Origin: a virus
IMG/VR virus record: IMGVR_UViG_3300032665_000225
Coordinates: 1 to 21,537 of that record
DNA length: 21,537 bases
Reading direction: 5' to 3' (one strand)
Part shown: positions 13,515 to 18,893 of the stretch, in pieces
Layout: every line of letters starts with the position of its first letter
How positions within the stretch are numbered: position 1 is the stretch's first letter
Position numbers and translations under genes: made by a program
Notes under the pieces: generated by a model
The model's input: the letters and a program-made list of their open reading frames with translations, nothing else
Told to the model about the DNA's origin: nothing
The model's database searches: none

Positions 13515-13664
13515 ATGGATGATTTTGAAATAAGCTTGAATTTAAACATATATGATAATCAAGGCCGCTTGATAAATACCGTTAACAGTGAAATTTTAAA
13601 AGACACGACCGTTAACCGTATTATGGATGACGTTGATTATTTTTTAAACCATGAAGGAAATTAA
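13515..13664 (+). CDS. Small unknown protein
   Basis: A 49-codon frame with AAAGGAAAA before its ATG, starting MDDFEISLNLNIYDNQGRLI. It is three bases from the next ATG and shares codon use with its neighbours (TTA, AAT, GAC, GTT). Predicted beta hairpin then a helix ending in NHEGN. No family recognised. Confidence 0.62.
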   Translation: MDDFEISLNLNIYDNQGRLINTVNSEILKDTTVNRIMDDVDYFLNHEGN

Positions 13665-13667
13665 ACC

Positions 13668-13838
13668 ATGAATAGAAAAACAGTTTTAAATGATGACTTA
13701 ATGACTAGAATTAAAACATTATGTTTTGAATATAAAGCTTTAAAATCTTATTTTCCGGACGCGTACCAATTAATGATGATTTATAACATTAAAAGTAATG
13801 ACGCGCACTCAATTTTAGACCAATTAAAAGGAAATTAA
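13668..13838 (+). CDS. Small basic/helical unknown protein
   Basis: A 56-codon frame beginning MNRKTVLNDDLMTRIKTLCF. The ribosome site GAAGGAA lies within the end of the previous gene. The protein is helical and Lys-rich, with a YQLMMIYNIKSNDA segment. It ends GGAAATTAAACC, the same stop/leader join used by its neighbours. Function unknown. Confidence 0.6.
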   Translation: MNRKTVLNDDLMTRIKTLCFEYKALKSYFPDAYQLMMIYNIKSNDAHSILDQLKGN

Positions 13839-13841
13839 ACC

Positions 13842-14036
13842 ATGGAAAAAACACTAACGAAAAATTTATATGTCAATGTTTACGAAATTAGTTTTTATTT
13901 ATCGGATGACGACGGGAACGAAATTTTAGACAGTGACGACAATGTAAAATTGTTTAATATTAAAGACAGTTTAAGATATAAGCCGCTAGAATATCTATGC
14001 GAAGGATTAAGCGTAGACGATTTACAGGAAATTTAA
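13842..14036 (+). CDS. Small acidic unknown protein
   Basis: A 64-residue protein; the first half is beta-like (NLYVNVYEISFYLSDDDGNE, with an acidic turn rich in Asp) and the last 25 residues are helical. It resembles the protein at 13515 in layout (both have a DD/N-rich strand-turn-strand and a downstream DSLRYK or similar), so the two may be distant paralogues. It is followed by the first copy of the intercistronic repeat at 14050. Confidence 0.64.
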   Translation: MEKTLTKNLYVNVYEISFYLSDDDGNEILDSDDNVKLFNIKDSLRYKPLEYLCEGLSVDDLQEI

Positions 14037-14049
14037 TTAATAGTTTAAT

Positions 14050-14128
14050 CTTTAAGCGCGTTATTTTTAGCGCGCTTAGCGGCTTAAATTATGCCAATTT
14101 ATAAACCACCACGAAAGGAAATTAAACC
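14050..14128 (+). repeat. Intercistronic hairpin/RBS repeat, copy 1
   Basis: A unit of about 80 bases: CTTTAAGCGCG, a short AT loop, then CGCGCTT (stem AAGCGCG/CGCGCTT), GGCTTAAATTATGCC, and a leader ACCACGAAAGGA ending at the next ATG. Copies recur at 15564 and 15845. No T run follows the stem, so it is more likely an RNA-processing or stabilising hairpin than a terminator. Confidence 0.8.
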
Positions 14129-14389
14129 ATGTCAAAACACGACGATATTATTTACTTCAACGAAAATTTAGGAAAGGCGAAAAGCTTGGAATTGCATTTA
14201 ACGTCAAATTTCTATCCGCCGTTACCGGCCGCCGTCAAAAAGATATTTTTAGACGCGTTCAATTTATATTGGAATTTTGAAATAGATCTAGGCCGCTTGG
14301 AAAAGGAATTAAGCCGCGTTTACACCGGCGGCCTTGATGATTATGGTTTTTATCATTATTTAAATGATGATGATTTAATTGAATATTAA
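14129..14389 (+). CDS. Unknown early-module protein
   Basis: An 86-residue acidic protein with two or three helices (LPAAVKKIFLDAFNLYWNFE; LGRLEKELSRVYTG) and a C-terminal aromatic/acidic tail (DDYGFYHYLNDDDLIEY). It has the AAAGGAAATTAAACC leader and is 16 bases from the GP88-like gene. No family recognised. Confidence 0.66.
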   Translation: MSKHDDIIYFNENLGKAKSLELHLTSNFYPPLPAAVKKIFLDAFNLYWNFEIDLGRLEKELSRVYTGGLDDYGFYHYLNDDDLIEY

Positions 14390-14405
14390 AAAGGAAAAAT
14401 AAACC

Positions 14406-15143
14406 ATGAAAACCACCACGAAAAGAAAAAACATTTTAAGCGTTAACGCGGACGCCAAAACAATAAAAGGCAATAAAAAAGGATTTTTAACCGGCATTTT
14501 ATATTTAGCGCCGCATAAGCTTAGCGGCCGCAATACTTGCGCCATGGCGGAAAAAGCCGGCTGTATTAAAGCTTGTCTAAATACAGCAGGCCGCGGCGGA
14601 TTTAATAGCGTACAAAAAGCGCGTATTAATAAGACAAATAGATTTTTTGACGATCGCGCCGCGTTCATGGACGATTTAATTTATAGCATTAAAGCGCTTG
14701 AACGAAAAGCAGCGCGCGAAAACTTAACGCCGCTAGTACGTTTAAACGGTACCAGTGATTTAATTTGGGAAAATGTACCAGTCGCTGGCCATAAAAATAT
14801 CATGGCCGCCTTTCCGCACGTTCAATTTTATGACTATACCAAAATACCAACGCGCAAAAATTTACCGGCCAATTATGATTTAACATTTAGCTATAGCGGC
14901 GTTAAAACTTTCGCGCTGGTCAATGCTAAAGCCGCCGCCAATGCTGCATTGTCGCGCATTGCTGTCGTTTTCGACAAGCGCGAAAATATACCGGCCAATT
15001 TTAACGGCCGTAAATGCGTCGACGGCGACGACAGCGACGTTAGACATTTAGACGGCCGCGGCGTTGTCGTTGCGCTATATGCTAAAGGAAAAGCGCGAAA
15101 AGATAATAGCGGTTTCGTTGTTAGTCAATTAATAGGCGCTTAA
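14406..15143 (+). CDS. GP88-like phage protein with conserved cysteine cluster
   Basis: A 245-residue protein that I recognise as the phage GP88 type (first named in mycobacteriophages, common in many phages). Diagnostic stretches are GFLTGILYLAPHKLSGRNTC (residues 26-45), the cluster C45-x7-C53-x3-C57 followed by LNTAGRGG, ARINKTNRFF, VRLNGTSDLIWENV, a VQFYDYTKIPTRKNLPANYDLTFS block and a C-terminal VDGDDSDVRHLDGRGVVVALYAKGKA. The cysteines and the barrel-like alternation suggest metal binding, possibly a radical-SAM-like fold, but the biochemical role is unknown to me. It is the largest and only family-level recognisable gene in the small-gene module, three bases before the next ATG. Confidence 0.82.
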   Translation: MKTTTKRKNILSVNADAKTIKGNKKGFLTGILYLAPHKLSGRNTCAMAEKAGCIKACLNTAGRGGFNSVQKARINKTNRFFDDRAAFMDDLIYSIKALERKAARENLTPLVRLNGTSDLIWENVPVAGHKNIMAAFPHVQFYDYTKIPTRKNLPANYDLTFSYSGVKTFALVNAKAAANAALSRIAVVFDKRENIPANFNGRKCVDGDDSDVRHLDGRGVVVALYAKGKARKDNSGFVVSQLIGA

Positions 15144-15145
15144 TC

Positions 15146-15346
15146 ATGGAAATAGAAAATTTAACATTTGGTACGTTATGTCATATAACGGATTATTACA
15201 CCGGCCAAAATAACGGCTTTAAATTTGGCGTCAATACTTATGACAACGAAAATTTAGACCAGCCGCTAGATTGTATTTGGTTTAAATCAGAAAACGAACG
15301 CCAAAAATTTATCAATGACGAAAATATAATTATTAAGGAAAATTAA
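15146..15346 (+). CDS. Small unknown protein
   Basis: A 66-residue acidic protein (NLTFGTLCHITDYYTGQNNG ... IWFKSENERQKFINDENIII). One Cys pair is far apart; no motif. It is two bases after the GP88-like stop and two bases before the next gene, so the three are translated together. Confidence 0.63.
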   Translation: MEIENLTFGTLCHITDYYTGQNNGFKFGVNTYDNENLDQPLDCIWFKSENERQKFINDENIIIKEN

Positions 15347-15348
15347 TT

Positions 15349-15561
15349 ATGAAATATGAAATTTTAACGCGCCTTGAAAACGGAAATTTTGAAAACACCT
15401 GGCGTTATAGCGAAAGCCGCGCCGTAACATATGAAACGCTGGCGGACGCTAAAGCGGCTTTAAATTATCATTTAAAGGATTTAAAGCAGGCCGTCAAAAA
15501 GGGTTATTTAATAGACGCGCCAACGCGCCATGATTATAAGATAGCGCCGGTTATAGTTTAA
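15349..15561 (+). CDS. Small phage/plasmid-type unknown protein
   Basis: A 70-residue protein with strand-strand-helix-strand order: YEILTRLENGNFENTWRYSE, VTYETLADAKAALNYHLKDL, then KIAPVIV. The W ... V-T-(Y/F)-x-T-x-x-x-A pattern occurs in many short accessory proteins of phages and plasmids with no assigned function. Ribosome site AAGGAAAA in the end of the previous gene; followed by intercistronic repeat copy 2. Confidence 0.66.
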   Translation: MKYEILTRLENGNFENTWRYSESRAVTYETLADAKAALNYHLKDLKQAVKKGYLIDAPTRHDYKIAPVIV

Positions 15562-15563
15562 AA

Positions 15564-15642
15564 CTTTAAGCGCGTTATTTTTAGCGCGCTTAGCGGCTTA
15601 AATTATGCCAATTTATAAACCACCACAAAAGGAAATAGTATT
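15564..15642 (+). repeat. Intercistronic hairpin/RBS repeat, copy 2
   Basis: Nearly identical to the copy at 14050 for about 75 bases (CTTTAAGCGCG ... CGCGCTT ... ATGCCAATTTATAAACC), ending in ACCACAAAAGGAAA before the next ATG. Confidence 0.8.
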
Positions 15643-15834
15643 ATGAAAACTAAAAAATATTTAATAGAAAATGACATGGATTTAAAAATAAACCCTAATG
15701 ATTTAATTTTAAATAATGATGATTTTATAAAAAATGAAATTTCAATAGACGCCAACGGTTATTATTTTGGCGATAATTTGACTAAAGAACAGGAATTACA
15801 CAATTTTAGAATAGACGAACAATTAAATCATTAA
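15643..15834 (+). CDS. Small acidic unknown protein
   Basis: A 63-residue Asn/Asp/Lys-rich protein (KKYLIENDMDLKINPNDL; SIDANGYYFGDNLTKEQELH). Low complexity, no motif. It sits between repeat copies 2 and 3 and has an AAAGGAAA ribosome site. Confidence 0.6.
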   Translation: MKTKKYLIENDMDLKINPNDLILNNDDFIKNEISIDANGYYFGDNLTKEQELHNFRIDEQLNH

Positions 15835-15844
15835 TAGTTTAAAA

Positions 15845-15924
15845 CTTTAAGCGCGTTATTTTTAGCGCGCTTAGCGGCTTAAATTAGGCCTTTTCTACAA
15901 TCTACCACGAAAGGAAATAACACT
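15845..15924 (+). repeat. Intercistronic hairpin/RBS repeat, copy 3
   Basis: Same hairpin core as the copies at 14050 and 15564 (42 bases almost identical), diverging after AAATTA; still ends with ACCACGAAAGGAAA before an ATG. Confidence 0.8.
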
Positions 15925-16092
15925 ATGGAAAACATGATTTTTTTAGCTCAAAAAGCTAACGCGACAATAAAAAATATTGATAATGATAACGACTCATTAA
16001 TTATTTTTAATGAATTGGAATTAAATCATTTTATAAATTTAGTCCGCGAAAATTTATTAAATGAAATTAATGCCAGCGACTCAAGGATTTAA
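15925..16092 (+). CDS. Small unknown protein
   Basis: A 55-codon frame starting MENMIFLAQKANATIKNIDN, helical and acidic, with the full ACCACGAAAGGAAA leader that marks the real genes of this module. It ends five bases before the next ATG. Function unknown. Confidence 0.6.
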   Translation: MENMIFLAQKANATIKNIDNDNDSLIIFNELELNHFINLVRENLLNEINASDSRI

Positions 16093-16097
16093 TCATA

Positions 16098-16229
16098 ATG
16101 ACTAAACCATTAAGCGCGGCCGCTATCAAGGCGGCCTTATTAAATGAATTAAAGCGCCAACGCGCCAATAATCCGGCCGCGACAACGTACCAATTGACGC
16201 CGCAAATAATATTTAAATTGATTAAATAG
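16098..16229 (+). CDS. Very small basic protein, unknown
   Basis: A 43-codon frame (MTKPLSAAAIKAALLNELKR, then QRANNPAATTYQLTPQIIFK). It is basic and helical, in the same codon style as its neighbours, and is the last gene of the module. The ribosome site is poor (CAAGGATTT at 16083), so its expression is less sure. Confidence 0.5.
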   Translation: MTKPLSAAAIKAALLNELKRQRANNPAATTYQLTPQIIFKLIK

Positions 16230-16254
16230 CGGCCAGCGTTACAGCTGCGGCCTA

Positions 16255-16293
16255 TTGTCTAAATGATAATGATTATCATTTACAATTAGACAA
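16255..16293. promoter_or_regulatory. Palindrome containing an exact Fur-box match
   Basis: TGATAATGATTATCA (16264-16278) is a perfect 15-base match to the 7-1-7 Fur box. It is nested in an outer inverted repeat TTGTCTAA / TTAGACAA (16255-16262, 16286-16293). It could be a Fur-type operator, a different dimer's operator or a hairpin ending the small-gene operon; no T run follows on the plus strand and no promoter is evident next to it. Confidence 0.5.
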
Positions 16294-16328
16294 AAATCCA
16301 TGCTGCAAATAGAGTTATTGAAAATGTC

Positions 16329-16499
16329 AATGTCACTTGGGCTTTTTGTCAATGTCACTTGGGCTTTTTGTCAATGTCACTTGGGCCTTTTCTGAATGTC
16401 ACTTGGGCCTTTTCTGAATGTCACTTGGGCCTTTTCTGAATGTCACTTGGGCCTTTTCTGAATGTCACTTGGGCTTTTTTACAACTCAATGTCACTTGG
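16329..16499. repeat. Iteron-like array: eight copies of AATGTCACTTGG, seven at 22-bp steps
   Basis: The word AATGTCACTTGG starts at 16329, 16351, 16373, 16395, 16417, 16439 and 16461 (exactly 22 bases apart) and again at 16488 (27 bases on). The joining bases alternate between GGCTTTTTGTC and GGCCTTTTCTG types, so the array grew by unit duplication. A 22-bp step places each copy on the same DNA face, as in iteron origins and cooperative operators. The last copy overlaps the 3' end of the HNH gene and provides its stop codon. Confidence 0.9.
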
Positions 16500-17019
16500 T
16501 CTTTTTTGCATCATGATTTATCACCGCTTTACATAGCTCAATAAATTCATCATGTTTAAGTTTACCTTTAGCATCATTAACACACCAACATACAAGTGTT
16601 ATGTTTTCTTTTGTGTATCCAATGGTTTGATCTTTTCTTTCAAGGCTAACTACTCTAGGTGATCCAATTGTAAACTCCATAGGCCAGCCAGTATATGAAC
16701 AAAGACCCGATTGTTTATTCCACAAATTAATTAAATCATCTTTAGTAATTTCTGGCACTGGATGTTTTCTATCCCTGGAATGCTGTCGAGCACAGGCTAA
16801 TATTCTCCCCATTCTGCCGGATAATGTATTACCAATTGACCAATGTTTAGATTTAGGAATTGTTTTAGGTTTTACTTTTTTAGGTTCTATGTAAGTCCAA
16901 AGTTCCTTAAAATATCCATCATCATTTAATGTATTTAAATAACAATTAAATTTCCAGCCATCTGAACGTAATTGACCTTTACGATAGGGTAAATTTGTAT
17001 TGGGATTAATGCGTTTCAT
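16492..17019 (-). CDS. HNH-type endonuclease
   Basis: A 175-residue protein. The C-terminal half matches a phage HNH group: LINLWNKQSGLCSYTGWPM, then VVSLERKDQTIGYTKENITL, then VCWCVNDAKG; the Asp/Asn/His-type metal ligands are only partly canonical (SLERKD in place of a DH pair), as in other members with the GYTKENI box. The basic N-terminal part (MKRINPNTNLPYRKG...) is probably a DNA-binding arm. I start at ATG 17019 because GGAG lies six bases upstream; an ATG four codons earlier has none. It is the only minus-strand gene between two plus-strand blocks, sits next to the iteron-like array and has its own late-type promoter box, all signs of a mobile endonuclease gene. Confidence 0.8.
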   Translation of the reverse strand: MKRINPNTNLPYRKGQLRSDGWKFNCYLNTLNDDGYFKELWTYIEPKKVKPKTIPKSKHWSIGNTLSGRMGRILACARQHSRDRKHPVPEITKDDLINLWNKQSGLCSYTGWPMEFTIGSPRVVSLERKDQTIGYTKENITLVCWCVNDAKGKLKHDEFIELCKAVINHDAKKTK

Positions 17020-17042
17020 TTGATACTCCATATTAGTAATTG

Positions 17043-17112
17043 ATAAATAGATAGGTTAGTCCTTGAATATGGCAAGAACAAGATTGTCGACATCCTGTCC
17101 CTATCTATTTAT
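17043..17112 (-). promoter_or_regulatory. Long 5' hairpin of the HNH transcript
   Basis: ATAAATAGATAGG (17043-17055) and CCTATCTATTTAT (17100-17112) are perfect 13-base inverted repeats around a 44-base loop. The second arm abuts the promoter-like box at 17113, so a transcript would start with the stem. It may limit translation or stabilise the mRNA. Confidence 0.6.
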
Positions 17113-17121
17113 ACTAATGCA
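17113..17121 (-). promoter_or_regulatory. Late promoter-like box TGCATTAGT, copy 6
   Basis: Minus-strand TGCATTAGT preceded by AT-rich sequence, 94 bases before the HNH start at 17019; it lies back to back with the host-type promoter at 17150. Confidence 0.6.
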
Positions 17122-17149
17122 TAATTTAACACAAAAATTACCAAATTAA

Positions 17150-17179
17150 TTGACAGTTTTTAAAAAACCATGCTACTAT
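17150..17179 (+). promoter_or_regulatory. Host sigma-70-type promoter of the right-hand operon
   Basis: Perfect TTGACA (17150-17155), 18-base spacer, TACTAT (17174-17179), about 40 bases before the ATG at 17220. It is the best host-type promoter in the window and would drive the genes up to 21.29 kb, including the sigma factor. Confidence 0.7.
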
Positions 17180-17219
17180 CTAACTGCAATACTTAACCAC
17201 CTTTAAAGGAGTGAAGATT

Positions 17220-17366
17220 ATGATTTCAGATACATATTTAACGCGTGAGCAATTAAAGCGCAGACATAGAACAGATATGATTTTGTATACCTCGGCAGCT
17301 TTTGTACTTGGGTTTACTGCAGCTATGGCACTTTTCATGCACCATTTATTTAAGGTGATGCCATGA
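17220..17366 (+). CDS. Small one-pass membrane protein
   Basis: A 48-residue protein with a basic N-terminus (LTREQLKRRHRT) and one membrane helix (LYTSAAFVLGFTAAMALF) near the C-terminus. Strong ribosome site AAAGGAG. First gene after the TTGACA promoter and overlapping the next gene by four bases (ATGA). It could be a holin-like or superinfection-type peptide, or a membrane anchor; nothing decides between these. Confidence 0.68.
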   Translation: MISDTYLTREQLKRRHRTDMILYTSAAFVLGFTAAMALFMHHLFKVMP

Positions 17367-17518
17367 ACCGAGACCATATGAAAAAAGCAAAAGAATACGA
17401 CGACTTTGATTTTGACTATGATGTCAATCACCGCAATCATAAACCAATAGATATTCCTATTTGGATTGCGATCATTATTATCTCACTAATCTTTTTATAT
17501 TTTGGAGTGTTTAAATGA
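17363..17518 (+). CDS. Small C-tail-anchored membrane protein
   Basis: A 51-residue protein. The first 30 residues are charged and Asp/Tyr/Asn/His-rich (KEYDDFDFDYDVNHRNHK); the last 20 are a membrane helix (IPIWIAIIIISLIFLYFGVF). Start and stop overlap both neighbours by ATGA, so it is translated in a chain with them. Function unknown; together with the previous protein it might form a two-part membrane complex. Confidence 0.68.
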   Translation: MNRDHMKKAKEYDDFDFDYDVNHRNHKPIDIPIWIAIIIISLIFLYFGVFK

Positions 17519-17784
17519 CAGCTATGAAATTAGAATTAACGATTGACGCAGATCAATCAGACGCAATTTTTGTACATATTGCTAAAGAACGTTATGAATT
17601 ATTGGTTCAAGACAAAATGAAATGGGCTGATGAACCATTGATTGATGAAACGCTTGAAGCTTATAAACTTATTTTGCAAGACTCAATGACTGAAAAAGAC
17701 TTTAAAACCTACATGCATTCTTTTGCAAAGAAGGCCAAAAAATATGACGCCAAGAGATTGACCGACGCTGAAAATGGACTATAA
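17515..17784 (+). CDS. Small helical unknown protein
   Basis: An 89-residue, charged, mainly helical protein (LTIDADQSDAIFVHIAKERY; ETLEAYKLILQDSMTEKDF; FAKKAKKYDAKRLTD). Overlaps the previous gene by ATGA, with GGAGTG upstream as ribosome site. It belongs to the chain of three coupled small genes. No motif recognised. Confidence 0.68.
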   Translation: MTAMKLELTIDADQSDAIFVHIAKERYELLVQDKMKWADEPLIDETLEAYKLILQDSMTEKDFKTYMHSFAKKAKKYDAKRLTDAENGL

Positions 17785-17792
17785 TAAAGGTC

Positions 17793-17804
17793 AATGTCAC
17801 TTGG
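17793..17804. repeat. Isolated ninth copy of AATGTCACTTGG
   Basis: The array word followed by TCTTTTT, the same variant as the copy at 16488, here between the genes at 17784 and 17847. A solitary copy away from the array suggests a protein-binding site. Confidence 0.7.
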
Positions 17805-17846
17805 TCTTTTTGGCATTAAAAACTAACCACCACAAAGGAGATTTAA

Positions 17847-18158
17847 ATGTACGCAACACATAATCAAGATTACACAATCAATAGTCTAACAAATGGCACA
17901 CACCTTGTAGGATCTATTGAAATACCATATAGCGAACTGATTAAAAAGTTAGGCCAACCCATGATGGGCGATGGCGAAAAAGTACAAGCCGAATGGGTAA
18001 TTCAATTTGATGATGGCACAATCGCTACCATATATGATTGGAAAGAAACTATTTCAGTACACCGCGTGACCGATTGGCATATTGGTGGATTTAATAGTGA
18101 CGCTGCAGAACATGTACAGGATTTATTTCATGATGCAGTCACCAAAATATCAGCCTAA
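17847..18158 (+). CDS. Widespread phage protein of unknown function
   Basis: A 103-residue protein with a good AAAGGAGA ribosome site. The order YTINSLTNGTHLVGSIEIPY / SELIKKLGQPMMGDGEKVQAE / WVIQFDDGTIATIYDWKE / WHIGGF is one I know from small proteins in many actinobacterial and proteobacterial phages, none with an assigned job. It looks like a compact alpha-beta fold with a conserved W-H-I-G-G end. Its place just upstream of the sigma factor might suggest regulation, but that is a guess. Confidence 0.78.
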   Translation: MYATHNQDYTINSLTNGTHLVGSIEIPYSELIKKLGQPMMGDGEKVQAEWVIQFDDGTIATIYDWKETISVHRVTDWHIGGFNSDAAEHVQDLFHDAVTKISA

Positions 18159-18324
18159 GTTTGAACTAAAAGACGAAACCGGCACTGCACTACGCCGGTT
18201 TTATTCTATGGAAATGGCACAAAAGTTTTTATGTGAAGGCTATACCATAACTAAACTTGATTTACCAAAACCACCAAGTGATTATGAGATTGCATTATCA
18301 ACCTTGGGGGAAGCATTATTTTGA
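18130..18324 (+). CDS. Small unknown protein upstream of the sigma gene
   Basis: A 64-residue protein starting at ATG 18130 (an adjacent ATG at 18133 is equally possible); an open TTG far upstream is rejected because it lies deep inside the previous gene. It reads QSPKYQPKFELKDETGTALR, then a helix (YSMEMAQKFLCEGYTITKLD) and ALSTLGEALF. Overlaps the previous gene by 29 bases and the next by four. Function unknown. Confidence 0.62.
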   Translation: MMQSPKYQPKFELKDETGTALRRFYSMEMAQKFLCEGYTITKLDLPKPPSDYEIALSTLGEALF

Positions 18325-18893
18325 GTGAACCAACCGACGTACTAACCGATTATCTACAATCCCTATTTGGCATAGAGCCACTACCCACCGAAGAAGAACA
18401 CAAATTATCTGAACAGATTCAGAAAGGCAACAAGGCAGCATTAGATAAACTTGTTAAGCATAATCTACGTTTCGTGGTTTATATTTTAAGAAGTACAACA
18501 GCATGGACTTATGGCAAAATGCCTGTTGAGGATCTTATTAGCATGGGTAACGAACATTTAGTGATTGCTGCCAAAAGATGGGTACCAAAAAATAACGCAA
18601 GGTTCGCAACCTATGCAAGATCATTTATATTAAAAGGAGTTAGACGAGACATGGACAACACTGCCAATGTGATACGCATGCCAGTAAACATTATGGAAGC
18701 GATCAAGAAAATGAATTACAACGAGCGAGCACTCTCACAAGTACTTGGTCGCAAACCAAAGCTTAACGAGATAGCTACGATGATGGGTGTTGAAGTCGAT
18801 AAGGTAAGACAACTCCAAAATTATTTAACCTATGAGCCTGTGTCATTGGATAGTATCAATGAAACAAACACAGTGGAGGATCACGATGAATAA
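18321..18893 (+). CDS. Phage sigma-70-family factor lacking region 4
   Basis: A 190-residue protein, TTG start with GGGGGAA ten bases upstream. Region 1.2: TDYLQSLFGIEPLPTEEEHK (9-28). Region 2: HNLRFVVYI (47-55), EDLISMGNEHLVIAAKRW (70-87), RFATYARSFILKGVRRDMD (94-112). Region 3: VIRMPVNIMEAIKK (117-130) and GRKPKLNEIATMMGVEVDKV up to YEPVSLDS. The chain then ends VEDHDE; region 4, which reads the -35 box, is absent. By eye, Phe and Tyr used for melting (F95, Y98) are kept, while residues aligned with E. coli W433, W434, Q437 and T440 become S, F, K and R; the E458 equivalent (E126), which contacts the extended -10 TG, is kept. So it should direct RNA polymerase to one-box promoters of altered sequence, comparable in logic to T4 gp55. 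Confidence 0.87.
   Translation: MSEPTDVLTDYLQSLFGIEPLPTEEEHKLSEQIQKGNKAALDKLVKHNLRFVVYILRSTTAWTYGKMPVEDLISMGNEHLVIAAKRWVPKNNARFATYARSFILKGVRRDMDNTANVIRMPVNIMEAIKKMNYNERALSQVLGRKPKLNEIATMMGVEVDKVRQLQNYLTYEPVSLDSINETNTVEDHDE

Noticed and set aside
16329-16499. CRISPR array
   Set aside because: The period is 22 bases with joining bases nearly identical between units; there are no unique spacers of CRISPR length and no cas genes.
17180-17440. Minus-strand 86-codon frame
   Set aside because: It is opposite the two coupled small membrane-protein genes, which have a strong ribosome site and promoter.
17220-17518. Calling the two small membrane proteins holin and spanin
   Set aside because: Each has a single membrane helix but there is no endolysin nearby, no lipobox and no other lysis hallmark, so the names cannot be supported.
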